The translations under genes and the position numbers were made by a program. Shown here piece after piece: positions 9,031 to 18,444 of a stretch of 62,650 nt of DNA (its first letter is position 1; each line of letters begins with the position of its first letter). Below the pieces are notes generated by a model that saw only the letters and a list, made by a program, of their open reading frames with translations, was not told the origin of the DNA and did no database searches. Origin of the DNA: Streptomyces silaceus (GTDB lineage Bacteria; Actinomycetota; Actinomycetes; Streptomycetales; Streptomycetaceae). The stretch spans positions 1 through 62,650 of the forward strand of contig NZ_LIRJ01000190.1 of NCBI RefSeq assembly GCF_001419745.1, given 5' to 3'.

Positions 9031-11799
9031 ATGAGCGAGCACCGTCGCAAACCGCCGCAGCCGCAGGGCGGCGGACGCGCCGCGGCCAGGCGCGGCGCCC
9101 AAGGAGCGCCGTCGGGCCGCCGCGCGGCACCGCGGGGCGCCACTGGATCGCCCTCTTCCTCATACGGGTCGCACGGAGCGGGGGCCCCCGACGACGGGGA
9201 TCGTCCCTACGGCGGCCGGGCCGAGGCCCGGCGTGCCGCGCAGCGCAGCGGCTCCGTCGGCACGGGAGGCGGTCGCCGCAGGGCACCCGAGGGTGGCGGC
9301 GGCGGACGCTCCGGTGGGGGCGGACGCCGTGGCGGCGGTGGTTCCGGCGGTCCGGGCGGTCCCGGGCGCGGCAGGGGCCGCGGCGCCGAGCCGCCCCGCA
9401 AGAAGAGGTTCATCAACTATCCGCGCGCGGACCGGGACGGCGCCAAGCGCTGGATCCCGTCGTGGCGCCTGGTCACGGGCCTCTTCGTCGGATTCCTCGG
9501 CAGCCTGATGGCGGTCGCCGGCATCTCGTACGCCCTGGTGGAGGTGCCCGAGGTCGACAAAGCGGCGAAGGCCCAGAACAACGTCTACTACTGGGCCGAC
9601 GGCAAGCAGATGGTCGCGACCGGCGGTGAGCGCAACCGCCAGATCATCGACTACGACGACATCCCGAAGGAGATGCGCTTCGCCGTGATGTCGGCGGAGA
9701 ACAAGACCTTCGAGGACGACAAGGGCATCGACCCGATGGGCATCACGCGCGCCCTGGTCAACATGGCCAAGGGCGGGCAGACCCAGGGTGGCTCCACCAT
9801 CACCCAGCAGTACGTGAAGAACGCGCGCCTGGGCGACCAGTCGCAGACGTTCACCCGTAAGTTCAAAGAGCTCTTCATCTCCATAAAGGTCGGCCGGACG
9901 GTCTCCAAGGAAGACATCATGGCCGGGTACCTCAATACCGCTTATTACGGGCGCGGTGCCTACGGCATCCAGGCGGCCGCGCGGGCGTACTTCGACAAGC
10001 AGGCCAGCGAGCTCGACCCGAGCGAGTGCGCTCTCCTCGCGACGGTGCTCAAGGGCGCCACGTACTACGACCCCGCCGGTGCCCCCGAGATCGACCCCGC
10101 GGCCAACAAGCAGGACAACACCGCACGCGCCAAGAAGCGCTGGGCCTGGATCCTCGACGAGGAGGTCAAGGACGGCCGCCTGACCGCCGCGCAGCGGAAC
10201 AAGTACACGAAGTTCCCCAAGCTGCAGAACCCGCGGTCGAACACGCAGCTCGCCGGCCAGACCGGTTACCTCGTGGACCTGGCCAAGGCGTACGTCATCA
10301 GGAACACGAACATCACCGCCGAGGCGCTCCAGCAGGGCGGCTACGAGATCCACACGACCTTCGACAGGAAGAAGGTCAAGGAGCTCGAATCCGCCGTGAA
10401 GAAGGTCCAGAAGGCGAAGATCAAGCCGAAGCTGCGGCCGGAGAAGGACACGCACGTCCAGTTCGGTGGCGCCTCCGTGGACCCGAAGGACGGCGCGATC
10501 AAGGCCATCTACGGCGGTGAGGACGCGACCAAGCACTTCACCAACAACGCCGACCAGACCGGTGCCCAGGTCGGTTCGACGTACAAGCCGTTCGTGCTGG
10601 CCGCCGCCTTCAAGTACGGCGTGCGCGACCCGGACGGCGCGGAGGTCCAGTCCGAGGCCGAACGCAGCATCGTCAACCCGAAGAGCCTGTACAGCGGCAA
10701 GAACAAGCTCAAGATCCAGAAGTACAACGGTGACGTCTGGACCGACCGCGAGGGTCAGCAGTGGAACCAGCGGAACGACGGTGACCGGTCCTACAACCCT
10801 CCGACGTACCAGATCGACCTCCGCGAGGCGATGAGGGAGTCCGTCAACTCCGCCTATGTGCAGCTCGGCATGGACGTCGGCCTGGACAAGGTGAAGGAGA
10901 CGGCCATGGAGGCCGGTCTCAAGGACGACAACTCCATGGCCAGTGCCAACTACCCGTCCTTCTCGCTCGGCACCTCCTCGCCCAGCGCGATCCGGATGGC
11001 CGGGGCGTACTCGACCTTCGCGGCCAGCGGCAAGCAGAACGAGCCGTACTCGGTCACCGAGGTCCAGCATGAGGGGAACACGGTCTACCAGCACGAGAAG
11101 AAGACCAAGCAGGTCTTCACGGAGCAGGTGGCCGACAACGTCACGGACGTGCTGAGGACCGTCGTGGACAAGGGCACCGGCACCTCGGCGCAGCTGCCGG
11201 GGCGGCAGGTGGCGGGCAAGACCGGTACGACCGACGGCAACAAGTCCGCCTGGTTCGTCGGCTACACCCCGCAGCTCTCGACGGCGGTCAGCATGTACCG
11301 CCTCGACGACGACGAGACCAACAAGAAGCGCGAGTTCCTGGAGATGTTCGGCACGGGTGGCGAGGAGAAGATCCACGGCGCCTCGTTCCCCGCGCAGATC
11401 TGGCAGGACTACATGTCGGAGGCGCTCAAGAACGCGAAGGTGATCAACTTCCCGGTGCCGGAGCCGATCGGCAAGGTCGTCGGCGAGACCCCGCCCCCGC
11501 CGCCGTCCCCGACGGAGACCGAGGAGCCGGAGGAGACGCCGTCGGAGTCGCCGTCGGAGTCGGAGTCGTCGAAGCCGCCGTCGGAGAGCCCCGACCCCGG
11601 GGAGTCCTGCGATCCGCTCGACTGGGACTGCAACCACGACGGTGGCGGGCAGAACGGCGGCCCCGACGGCGGAGTCGACGGAGGACCCGGCGGCGAGTCG
11701 CCACCGGCCACCGAGGATCCGGCCGGTGGCGGCGCGAACAACGGCAATGGCAACGGCAATGGCAACGGAGGCGGCTTCATCGCCGGTCCGGACAGCTGA
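9031..11799 (+). CDS. Bifunctional penicillin-binding protein (class A; transglycosylase/transpeptidase)
   Basis: This 922-residue protein polymerises lipid II and cross-links peptidoglycan outside the membrane. A Gly/Arg-rich disordered cytoplasmic head spans 1-128. A transmembrane helix lies near 147-170. The GT51 domain has the catalytic Glu223 in SAENKTFEDDKG and the GGSTITQQYVKN motif. The transpeptidase domain has Ser516-TYK, Ser604-VN and Lys730-TGTT. The tail after about 810 is disordered, rich in Pro/Glu/Ser and then Gly/Asn. ATG 9031 has GAGGAG 10 nt upstream. The first GT51 motif reads EN...D where many family members have ED...H, as in several actinobacterial enzymes. A parS site and a terminator follow the stop. 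Confidence 0.95.
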   Translation: MSEHRRKPPQPQGGGRAAARRGAQGAPSGRRAAPRGATGSPSSSYGSHGAGAPDDGDRPYGGRAEARRAAQRSGSVGTGGGRRRAPEGGGGGRSGGGGRRGGGGSGGPGGPGRGRGRGAEPPRKKRFINYPRADRDGAKRWIPSWRLVTGLFVGFLGSLMAVAGISYALVEVPEVDKAAKAQNNVYYWADGKQMVATGGERNRQIIDYDDIPKEMRFAVMSAENKTFEDDKGIDPMGITRALVNMAKGGQTQGGSTITQQYVKNARLGDQSQTFTRKFKELFISIKVGRTVSKEDIMAGYLNTAYYGRGAYGIQAAARAYFDKQASELDPSECALLATVLKGATYYDPAGAPEIDPAANKQDNTARAKKRWAWILDEEVKDGRLTAAQRNKYTKFPKLQNPRSNTQLAGQTGYLVDLAKAYVIRNTNITAEALQQGGYEIHTTFDRKKVKELESAVKKVQKAKIKPKLRPEKDTHVQFGGASVDPKDGAIKAIYGGEDATKHFTNNADQTGAQVGSTYKPFVLAAAFKYGVRDPDGAEVQSEAERSIVNPKSLYSGKNKLKIQKYNGDVWTDREGQQWNQRNDGDRSYNPPTYQIDLREAMRESVNSAYVQLGMDVGLDKVKETAMEAGLKDDNSMASANYPSFSLGTSSPSAIRMAGAYSTFAASGKQNEPYSVTEVQHEGNTVYQHEKKTKQVFTEQVADNVTDVLRTVVDKGTGTSAQLPGRQVAGKTGTTDGNKSAWFVGYTPQLSTAVSMYRLDDDETNKKREFLEMFGTGGEEKIHGASFPAQIWQDYMSEALKNAKVINFPVPEPIGKVVGETPPPPPSPTETEEPEETPSESPSESESSKPPSESPDPGESCDPLDWDCNHDGGGQNGGPDGGVDGGPGGESPPATEDPAGGGANNGNGNGNGNGGGFIAGPDS

Positions 11800-11850
11800 G
11801 CCGGGACCGCCGGGCCGAGCCGGCAGGATGCCGGGGACTCCCCCGCGCAT

Positions 11851-11864
11851 GTTTCACGTGAAAC
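11851..11864. other. parS site, copy 3
   Basis: Exact GTTTCACGTGAAAC, immediately abutting the left arm of the terminator hairpin that starts at 11865, downstream of the penicillin-binding protein gene. Confidence 0.92.
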
Positions 11865-11898
11865 GAGGGCCGCCGCACCGACGGGTGCGGCGGCCCTC
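11865..11898 (+). terminator. Terminator after the penicillin-binding protein gene
   Basis: A perfect 15-bp stem (11865-11879 and 11884-11898) with loop GACG, 65 bp after the stop codon and directly following parS copy 3. Confidence 0.85.
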
Positions 11899-11934
11899 TC
11901 CGTGTTCTCAGTCGCGTACGGCAGGATGGCGGGC

Positions 11935-13494
11935 ATGCCCAGTGCAGACCGCAGCGCAGACCACAGCGCACAGACGCCGCACACGAGCGTGCACGAGCCT
12001 GTGAGCCCGCAGGAGCCGGAGCCGGTACGGCCCACGAAGGAGGACGAGGTCGCCCGGTCCGGCAGCGAACTGATCGGCGGACCCGTCGGCCGAAGAGTGC
12101 TCTACGCGGCGACCTGGTGGACTCCCGTCCGCGTCATCGTGCTCGTTGCACTCGGGATGTTCGCGCTCGGCATGGTCCAGAAGATGCCCTGCTACAACGG
12201 CGCGTGGTTCTTCGGGGCCAGCTCGCAGTACACGCACGCGTGCTACTCCGACATCCCGCACCTCTACCAGGGGCGTGGCTTCGCCGACGGGCTCGTGCCG
12301 TACTTCGACAGGCTGCCCGGCGACATGGAGTACCTCGAATATCCGGTCCTCACCGGGGTGTTCATGGAGGCGGCCTCCTGGGTGACGCCCGGCGGCGGCT
12401 CCATCCAGCACCAAGAGAAGATCTACTGGATGGTCAACGCAGGGATACTGATGGCCTGTACGGCGGCCATCGCCGTCTGCGTCGCGCGCACCCATCGGCG
12501 CCGTCCCTGGGACGCTCTGCTCGTCGCTCTGGCGCCCGCCTTCGCGCTGACGGCCACGATCAACTGGGACCTGCTCGCCGTCGCTCTCACGGCCGCCGCG
12601 ATGCTCATGTGGGCCCGCTCGCGGCCTCTGGCCTTCGGCGTGCTTCTCGGGCTGGCGACGGCCGCCAAGCTCTACCCCGCGCTGCTGCTCGGGCCGCTGC
12701 TGATCCTGTGCTGGCGCGCCGGCCGATGGCGGGAGTACGGGACCGCTCTGCTCGGCACGGTGACCGCCTGGCTGGTGGTCAACCTTCCGGTGATGCTGCT
12801 CGCGAGCGACGGCTGGTCGAAGTTCTACACGTTCAGCCAGGAGCGCGGCGTCGACTTCGGGTCCTTCTGGCTGATCCTCTCCCAGCGCATGGACTCGCCG
12901 CTGACCACCGACACGGTCAACACGCTGGCCGCGGCCCTGATGCTGCTCGCCTGCCTGGGCATAGGCGCGCTCGGGCTGACCGCGCCGCGCCGCCCGCGCT
13001 TCGCGCAGCTCGCCTTCCTGGTGGTCGCCGCCTTCATCCTCACCAACAAGGTGTACTCGCCGCAGTACGTCCTGTGGCTGATCCCCCTCGCCGCGCTCGC
13101 GAGGCCGCGCTGGCGGGACTTCCTGATCTGGCAGGCGTGCGAGGTCGCGTACTTCCTCGGGATCTGGCTGTACCTGGCGTACACGACGAGCGGAGACGCC
13201 CACAAGGGGCTGCCGACCGAGGGCTACCAACTGGCCATCGTCGTGCATCTGTTGGGGACGCTGTACCTGTGCGCCGTGGTCGTGCGCGACATCCTGATGC
13301 CAGAGCGGGACGTGGTGCGCAGATCCGGCGACGACGACCCCTCAGGGGGCGTTCTGGACGGTGCGGAGGACGTGTTCGTCCTGGGGGTCGCGGGCTACCC
13401 GGCACAGGGCGAGGCGCGCTCCAGCGAGGTTCCTTCGGTGAAGTGGGGCTCGGTGCCCGACGGCCGCGCCGAGGCTCCTGGGGTTTCACCCTGA
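11935..13494 (+). CDS. Glycosyltransferase family 87 polytopic membrane protein
   Basis: A 519-residue protein with a disordered Pro/Glu/Ser head (1-55), about 10 transmembrane segments between residues 65 and 455, and a hydrophilic tail. Features of the GT87 (DUF2029) family are visible: an acidic periplasmic loop with an aspartate cluster (HLYQGRGFADGLVPYFD) and the GLATAAKLYPALLLGPLL segment. Mycobacterial members use polyprenyl-phosphate-mannose; donor and acceptor here are unknown. I chose ATG 11935 (MPSADRSADH) because an AGGATGG element precedes it; ATG 11926 is a possible alternative. It follows the penicillin-binding protein gene but is insulated by a terminator. Confidence 0.85.
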   Translation: MPSADRSADHSAQTPHTSVHEPVSPQEPEPVRPTKEDEVARSGSELIGGPVGRRVLYAATWWTPVRVIVLVALGMFALGMVQKMPCYNGAWFFGASSQYTHACYSDIPHLYQGRGFADGLVPYFDRLPGDMEYLEYPVLTGVFMEAASWVTPGGGSIQHQEKIYWMVNAGILMACTAAIAVCVARTHRRRPWDALLVALAPAFALTATINWDLLAVALTAAAMLMWARSRPLAFGVLLGLATAAKLYPALLLGPLLILCWRAGRWREYGTALLGTVTAWLVVNLPVMLLASDGWSKFYTFSQERGVDFGSFWLILSQRMDSPLTTDTVNTLAAALMLLACLGIGALGLTAPRRPRFAQLAFLVVAAFILTNKVYSPQYVLWLIPLAALARPRWRDFLIWQACEVAYFLGIWLYLAYTTSGDAHKGLPTEGYQLAIVVHLLGTLYLCAVVVRDILMPERDVVRRSGDDDPSGGVLDGAEDVFVLGVAGYPAQGEARSSEVPSVKWGSVPDGRAEAPGVSP

Positions 13495-13537
13495 GTGAAC
13501 AGGAGGCGGCGCCGGTGCGGGCGCGCGGCTCATGAAG

Positions 13538-13571
13538 AAGGGCCGGTACGACGTGTGTCGTACCGGCCCTT
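13538..13571. terminator. Terminator between convergent GT87 and racemase-like genes
   Basis: A perfect 15-bp stem (13538-13552 and 13557-13571) with loop GTGT, 43 bp from each flanking stop codon, so it can serve both strands. Confidence 0.87.
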
Positions 13572-13613
13572 CCGCGTGCTGACGCGGTCAGTGCCCAAAA
13601 GGGCTCGGCTACC

Positions 13614-14645
13614 TCAGCGGTCGACGAGCCGGTCGAACTGCGTGGTGGTGTGCCGCAGGTGGGCCACGAGCTCCTCGCCGACCTTCGGCTCCTGGGCGTC
13701 GGAGGGCACGAAGAGGATGGAGACCTGCATGTGCGGCGGCTCGGCGAACCAGCGCTGCTTGCCCGCCCAGACGAACGGCGAGAGGTTGCGGTTGACGGTC
13801 GCGAGACCGGCGCGGGCGACCCCCTTGGCGCGCGGCATCATGCCGTGCAGCGCCTTCGGGGCCTCCAGGCCGACGCCGTGCGAGGTGCCGCCGGCGACCA
13901 CGACCAGCCAGCCGTCGGAGGCGGCCTTCTGCTGGCGGTAGCCGAAGCGGTCGCCCTTCGCGACGGCGGTGACGTCGAGGACGGCGCCGCGGTACTCGGT
14001 GGCCTCGTGGTCGCCCAGCCACAGGTTCGTGCCGATGCGCGCGCGGAAGCGCGTCTGCGGGAACTGCTGCTGCAGGCGGGCGAGTTCGGCGGCCTTGAGG
14101 TGGCTGACGAACATCGTGTGCAGGGGCAGGCGGGCCGCGCGCAGGCGGTCCATCCAGCCGATGACCTCCTCGACGGCGTCCGAGCCGTCGGTGCGGTCCA
14201 GCGGCAGGTGGATCGCGAAGCCTTCGAGGCGCACGTCCTCGATGGCCTGGTGCAGCTGCGGGAGCTCCTGCTCGCTGATGCCGTGGCGCTTCATCGAGGA
14301 CATGACCTCGATGACGACACGGGCGCCCACCAGGCCGTGCACGCCGTCGAGCGACGACACGGAGCGGATGACGCGGTCGGGCAGCGGCACCGGCTCCTCG
14401 CCCCGCCGGAACGGGGTCAGGACCAGCAGGTCGCCGCCGAACCAGTCCTTGATCCGCGCGGCTTCGTAGGTGGTGCCCACGGCGAGGATGTCGGAGCCGA
14501 AACGCGTGGCTTCCTCGGCCAGGCGCTCATGACCGAAGCCGTAGCCGTTGCCCTTGCAGACCGGGACGATGCCCGGGAACTGCTCCAGCATGTGCTTCTG
14601 GTGTGCCCGCCAGCGCGCGGTGTCGACATAGAGCGTGAGCGCCAT
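13614..14645 (-). CDS. Alanine racemase-fold (type III PLP) protein
   Basis: A 343-residue protein whose start matches the alanine racemase TIM-barrel: a short first strand, then the PLP-lysine motif PVCKGNGYGFG at residues 28-38. A later GDRFGYRQQ segment and the HGVGLEAPK segment fit the family. It lies 66 bp downstream of femX on the same strand, and this pairing suggests a role in peptidoglycan peptide synthesis or recycling. It diverges from typical Alr: it is slightly short, and I could not place the second catalytic tyrosine with certainty. Racemase activity is therefore inferred, not shown. ATG 14645 has GAAAGG upstream. Confidence 0.8.
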   Translation of the reverse strand: MALTLYVDTARWRAHQKHMLEQFPGIVPVCKGNGYGFGHERLAEEATRFGSDILAVGTTYEAARIKDWFGGDLLVLTPFRRGEEPVPLPDRVIRSVSSLDGVHGLVGARVVIEVMSSMKRHGISEQELPQLHQAIEDVRLEGFAIHLPLDRTDGSDAVEEVIGWMDRLRAARLPLHTMFVSHLKAAELARLQQQFPQTRFRARIGTNLWLGDHEATEYRGAVLDVTAVAKGDRFGYRQQKAASDGWLVVVAGGTSHGVGLEAPKALHGMMPRAKGVARAGLATVNRNLSPFVWAGKQRWFAEPPHMQVSILFVPSDAQEPKVGEELVAHLRHTTTQFDRLVDR

Positions 14646-14711
14646 GGCTGGATCCCGGAACCTTTCTCGTGTCTGCGGTGTATCAGAGTTATGGAAGGAA
14701 ATTGTGCGGGA

Positions 14712-15833
14712 TCAGCGGCGCGACATGTAGATGTCGAGCGCCTTGTGCAGCAGCTTGTTGAGCGGGAAGTCCCACTCGCCGATGTACTCGGCGGCCTCGC
14801 CACCGGTGCCGACCTTGAACTGGATCAGACCGAAGAGGTGGTCGGTCTCGTCCAGCGAATCGGAGATGCCGCGCAGGTCATAGACGGTGGCCCCCATGGC
14901 GTACGCGTCGCGCAGCATGCGCCACTGCATCGCGTTCGAGGGCCTGACCTCGCGCCCGATGTTGTCCGACGCGCCGTAGGAGTACCAGACGTGCCCGCCG
15001 ACGACCAGCATCGTCGCGGCCGACAGGTTCACGCCGTTGTGCCGGGCGAAGTACAGCCGCATGCGGTTGGGGTCCTCGGAGTTGAGGGCCTGCCACATCT
15101 GCTGGAAGTAGCCGAGCGGGCGCGGGCGGAACTTGTCGCGCACGGCCGTGATCTCGTACAGGCGCTGCCACTCGGCGAGGTCCTGGTAACCGCCCTGGAC
15201 GACCTCGACGCCGGCCTTCTCGGCCTTCTTGATGTTGCGGCGCCACAGCTGGTTGAAGCCCTTCTGGACCTCGTCGAGCGAGCGGTTGGCCAGCGGCACC
15301 TGGAAGACGAAGCGGGGCTGCACGTCGCCGAAGCCGGCGCCGCCGTCCTCGCCCTGCTGCCAGCCCATGCGACGCAGCCGGTCGGAGACCTCGAAGGCAC
15401 GCGGCTCGATGTACGTCGCCTCGGTGTCCCGCAGGCGCTTCACATCGGGGTTCTGGATGCCTGCCTTGATCGCCGGAGCGTCCCAGCGGCGGATCACGAC
15501 CGGCGGACCCATTTTCACGGAGAAGGCGCCCTGCTGCTTCAGATGCGCGAGCATCGGCTGCAGCCACTCGTCCAGGTTCGGGGCATACCAGTTGATGACC
15601 GGACCCTCGGGGAGGTACGCGAGATACCGCTTCAGCTTGGGCAGCTGCCGGTAGAGCACCAGGCCCACACCGACCAGCTCGCCGGTCCTGTCGTCGAACC
15701 AGCCCAGGTTCTCCGAGCGCCATTCGCTCTTCACGTCAGCCCATGCCGGGACCTGGCAATGACTCGCCGACGGCAGGGTCTGGATATATGCCAGATGCTG
15801 CTCGCGACTGATGGTCCTCAGGGTCAGACTCAT
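14712..15833 (-). CDS. femX: FemX-type peptidoglycan bridge aminoacyltransferase
   Basis: This 373-residue member of the FemABX family (tandem GNAT folds) transfers an amino acid from aminoacyl-tRNA to the peptidoglycan precursor. In Streptomyces the cross-bridge is a single glycine. Segments such as LGWFDDRTGELVGVGLVLYR, PEGPVINWY and the C-terminal RPSNAMQWRMLRDAYAMGA with YDLRGI are characteristic. A helical LWRRNIKKAEKAGVEV segment near the middle fits the link between subdomains. ATG 15833 has GAGGAG 10 nt upstream. From memory, the S. coelicolor orthologue is FemX (SCO3904), described as essential; that should be verified by alignment. It heads a two-gene unit with the racemase-like gene. 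Confidence 0.92.
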   Translation of the reverse strand: MSLTLRTISREQHLAYIQTLPSASHCQVPAWADVKSEWRSENLGWFDDRTGELVGVGLVLYRQLPKLKRYLAYLPEGPVINWYAPNLDEWLQPMLAHLKQQGAFSVKMGPPVVIRRWDAPAIKAGIQNPDVKRLRDTEATYIEPRAFEVSDRLRRMGWQQGEDGGAGFGDVQPRFVFQVPLANRSLDEVQKGFNQLWRRNIKKAEKAGVEVVQGGYQDLAEWQRLYEITAVRDKFRPRPLGYFQQMWQALNSEDPNRMRLYFARHNGVNLSAATMLVVGGHVWYSYGASDNIGREVRPSNAMQWRMLRDAYAMGATVYDLRGISDSLDETDHLFGLIQFKVGTGGEAAEYIGEWDFPLNKLLHKALDIYMSRR

Positions 15834-15994
15834 TCGGGGCGCTCCTCGGGCTGGTGTGTCCCCATGGGTACAGGGGCTCCGGCTCTCGCGCCGAAGCCTA
15901 CTGCGCCCTGCGAGCGACCCGTCTGGGCGTATGGGGCCAGGGCCCCCGGCCGACCGCGCGGCCGGGGTGCCGTGAGGCCGTCAGCCCCGGTGAC

Positions 15995-16309
15995 TCAGCC
16001 GACGACTCCGCCGAAGAGCCCGCCGTGTGCCATGCCGAGGAAGAAGCCGACCGCGGAGGCGCCGAGCCCCAGGATCAGCCCGAAGCGCTCGCGGGTCGTC
16101 ACGGAGATGAACTGGCCGTATGCCCCTGTGACGATGCCGACGAGGCCCGTCCACGAGCTGATCAGATGGAGGTTGTGGAACATCGCCGTCACGAAGGCGA
16201 TCGCACCGAGCACCAGGGTCACGCCGACCAGCGTGTCCTGGAGCGGATGAGGTTTGCCGTCCGTGGCGAAGAGAGAAGTGGCGGTGTTCGGTCGCATTGC
16301 CTGTGCCAT
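15995..16309 (-). CDS. Small integral membrane protein (three or four helices)
   Basis: A 104-residue protein with three or four hydrophobic segments (about 20-42, 50-68 and 72-98, the last Gly-rich and ending GGLFGGVVG). It is conserved beside rpsF in streptomycetes as far as I recall, with unknown function. ATG 16309 has AGGAGG exactly 8 nt upstream, whereas the in-frame GTG at 16318 would lie on that same Shine-Dalgarno, so the shorter start is preferred. Confidence 0.8.
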   Translation of the reverse strand: MAQAMRPNTATSLFATDGKPHPLQDTLVGVTLVLGAIAFVTAMFHNLHLISSWTGLVGIVTGAYGQFISVTTRERFGLILGLGASAVGFFLGMAHGGLFGGVVG

Positions 16310-16528
16310 GTGAGGCACCTCCTACGGAAGGCGGCGGATCGTAGCGCCATACACACCCGATGTGTACAGATTCTGCCCGCCCGCCGTCGGATTTCAACCG
16401 GAAGCCTCGGTGCGGGTACTCTGTACCGTCTGCACCGGTGTCTGCCCAGGCCACAGCAAGAGCCCCCGCTCGCGGGAGCCGATTGTCAGTGGCGGCCGAT
16501 ACCGTTGCGTACGCATCACGACCCTCCT

Positions 16529-16547
16529 GCCACGGAACGACCGTGGC
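16529..16547 (+). promoter_or_regulatory. Possible S6:S18 leader hairpin before rpsF
   Basis: GCCACGG-AACGA-CCGTGGC forms a 7-bp perfect stem followed by CCGC, ending 29 nt before the rpsF start. rpsF leaders in many bacteria bind the S6:S18 complex through a CCG-containing stem-loop. This one has the right location but I cannot confirm the full consensus. Confidence 0.4.
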
Positions 16548-16575
16548 CGCTGAGTCCAAAGGAGGTGGGTTCCAC

Positions 16576-16866
16576 ATGCGTCACTACGAGGTGATGGTCA
16601 TCCTCGACCCCGATCTCGAGGAGCGCGCTGTCTCCCCGCTGATCGAGAACTTCCTCTCCGTCGTCCGTGAGGGCAACGGAAAGGTCGAGAAGGTCGACAC
16701 CTGGGGCCGTCGTCGTCTCTCGTACGAGATCAAGAAGAAGCCCGAGGGCATCTACTCGGTCATCGACCTGCAGGCCGAGCCTGCGGTCGTCAAGGAGCTC
16801 GACCGCCAGATGAACCTGAACGAGTCGGTCCTCCGGACCAAGGTCCTCCGTCCCGAGATGCACTGA
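16576..16866 (+). CDS. rpsF: 30S ribosomal protein S6
   Basis: 96 residues; starts [17 protein letters not shown] and contains [18 protein letters not shown], both characteristic of bS6. ATG 16576 has AAAGGAGG 9 nt upstream. The open frame extends to 16360 but lacks an initiation signal there. First gene of the rpsF-ssb-rpsR-rplI operon. Confidence 0.98.
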   Translation: MRHYEVMVILDPDLEERAVSPLIENFLSVVREGNGKVEKVDTWGRRRLSYEIKKKPEGIYSVIDLQAEPAVVKELDRQMNLNESVLRTKVLRPEMH

Positions 16867-16944
16867 GCTCTCTAGCTCAGCAGCACCCGGGAATCGAGTA
16901 GCAGCAACAAGCAGCCAGCAGCAAACCCGCCGAGAGGTTCCCCC

Positions 16945-17541
16945 ATGGCAGGCGAGACCGTCATCACGGTCGTCGGCAATCTTGTCGACGACCCCGAGCT
17001 GCGCTTCACCCCCTCCGGTGCGGCGGTCGCGAAGTTCCGTGTCGCGTCCACCCCCCGCACCTTCGACCGTCAGACGAACGAGTGGAAGGACGGCGAGAGC
17101 CTGTTCCTGACCTGCTCGGTCTGGCGTCAGGCGGCGGAGAACGTCGCGGAGTCGCTCCAGCGAGGCATGCGCGTCATCGTGCAGGGCCGGCTGAAGCAGC
17201 GGTCCTACGAGGACCGTGAGGGCATCAAGCGCACGGTCTACGAGCTGGACGTCGAGGAAGTCGGCGCCAGCCTGAAGAACGCCACGGCCAAGGTCACCAA
17301 GACCACCGGTCGCGGTGGCCAGGGCGGTTACGGCGGCGGCGGTGGCGGCGGCCAGCAGGGCGGCGGCTGGGGCGGTGGCTCCGGCGGCGGTCAGCAGCAG
17401 GGTGGCGGCGGTGCTCCCGCCGACGACCCCTGGGCGACCGGTGCGCCCGCCGGCGGCGGCCAGCAGGGCGGCGGCGGTGGCGGCTGGGGCGGAAGCTCCG
17501 GCGGCTCCGGTGGCGGCTACTCGGACGAGCCCCCCTTCTAA
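16945..17541 (+). CDS. ssb: Single-stranded DNA-binding protein
   Basis: 198 residues. The OB-fold occupies about 1-110 ([40 protein letters not shown]). A long Gly/Gln-rich linker (about 120-190) precedes the acidic-hydrophobic tip ending DEPPF, which recruits replication and repair proteins. Cotranscription with rpsF and rpsR is the usual bacterial arrangement. The Gly-rich linker is typical of actinobacterial SsbA. The start ATG has CGAGAGG upstream. Confidence 0.97.
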   Translation: MAGETVITVVGNLVDDPELRFTPSGAAVAKFRVASTPRTFDRQTNEWKDGESLFLTCSVWRQAAENVAESLQRGMRVIVQGRLKQRSYEDREGIKRTVYELDVEEVGASLKNATAKVTKTTGRGGQGGYGGGGGGGQQGGGWGGGSGGGQQQGGGGAPADDPWATGAPAGGGQQGGGGGGWGGSSGGSGGGYSDEPPF

Positions 17542-17616
17542 GCCCTCAGGGCTTTGTGGCCCGCGGGCCAGGGGTGGGGCCGTACCCACACTTCTTGATC
17601 ACACAGGAGAAACACC

Positions 17617-17853
17617 ATGGCGAAGCCGCCTGTGCGCAAGCCTAAGAAGAAGGTCTGCGCGTTCTGCAAGGACAAGGTCACGTACGTGGACTACAAGGAC
17701 ACGAACATGCTGCGGAAGTTCATTTCCGACCGCGGCAAGATCCGTGCCCGCCGCGTGACCGGCAACTGCACCCAGCACCAGCGTGACGTCGCCACGGCCG
17801 TGAAGAACAGCCGTGAGATGGCGCTGCTGCCCTACACGTCCACCGCGCGATAA
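17617..17853 (+). CDS. rpsR: 30S ribosomal protein S18 (cysteine-containing form)
   Basis: 78 residues: basic start [20 protein letters not shown], then [20 protein letters not shown] and the ITGN-like [13 protein letters not shown]. The CxxC pair plus the later Cys/His make this the putative zinc-binding form; streptomycetes often carry a second, cysteine-free paralogue elsewhere. ACAGGAG precedes the ATG. Confidence 0.97.
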   Translation: MAKPPVRKPKKKVCAFCKDKVTYVDYKDTNMLRKFISDRGKIRARRVTGNCTQHQRDVATAVKNSREMALLPYTSTAR

Positions 17854-17871
17854 GGGAAGGGTGACCGACTA

Positions 17872-18318
17872 ATGAAGATCATCCTCACCCACGAGGTCTC
17901 CGGCCTCGGCGCCGCCGGCGAGGTCGTAGACGTCAAGGACGGCTACGCCCGCAACTACCTGATCCCGCGGAACTTCGCGATCCGCTGGACCAAGGGTGGC
18001 GAGAAGGACGTCGAGCAGATCCGTCGTGCTCGCAAGATCCACGAGATCGCGACGATCGAGCAGGCCAACGAGATCAAGGCCCAGCTCGAGGCCGTCAAGG
18101 TCCGCCTGGCCGTCCGCTCCGGCGACGCCGGTCGTCTCTTCGGTTCCGTCACCCCGGCCGACGTCGCTTCGGCGATCGAGGCTGCCGGTGGCCCGAAGAT
18201 CGACAAGCGCCGCGTCGAGCTGGGTGCGCCGATCAAGACCCTGGGCGCCCACGCGACGTCCGTGCGTCTGCACCCCGAGGTTGCCGCCAAGGTCAACGTC
18301 GAGGTTGTCTCCGCCTAA
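17872..18318 (+). CDS. rplI: 50S ribosomal protein L9
   Basis: 148 residues: [33 protein letters not shown] is the L9 N-domain signature (first 33 residues), followed by the long connecting helix and the C-domain with [16 protein letters not shown]. It begins 18 bp after rpsR with AGGG upstream and ends the operon before hairpin 18344-18374. Confidence 0.97.
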   Translation: MKIILTHEVSGLGAAGEVVDVKDGYARNYLIPRNFAIRWTKGGEKDVEQIRRARKIHEIATIEQANEIKAQLEAVKVRLAVRSGDAGRLFGSVTPADVASAIEAAGGPKIDKRRVELGAPIKTLGAHATSVRLHPEVAAKVNVEVVSA

Positions 18319-18343
18319 GCACTGCGCTTGGCAGGACTGAGTG

Positions 18344-18374
18344 AAGGGGCCGCACCCACGGGGTGCGGCCCCTT
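18344..18374 (+). terminator. Terminator of the rpsF-ssb-rpsR-rplI operon
   Basis: 14-bp perfect stem (18344-18357 and 18361-18374) with loop ACG, 25 bp after the rplI stop codon. Confidence 0.85.
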
Positions 18375-18444
18375 CCTCGTGGAAACTTCCGCGGTCTCTG
18401 CCGCGGGTCCGTTGCAGCTGCTGCTTCGACAGCCGTTTCACGCT

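Noticed and set aside
9160..11850. 896-codon open frame opposite the penicillin-binding protein gene
   Set aside because: High GC leaves antisense frames open; the product lacks domains while the plus-strand protein has all catalytic motifs.
13650..16250. 866-codon plus-strand frame across the racemase-like and femX genes
   Set aside because: Antisense shadow; the two minus-strand genes have clear family motifs and good Shine-Dalgarno sites.
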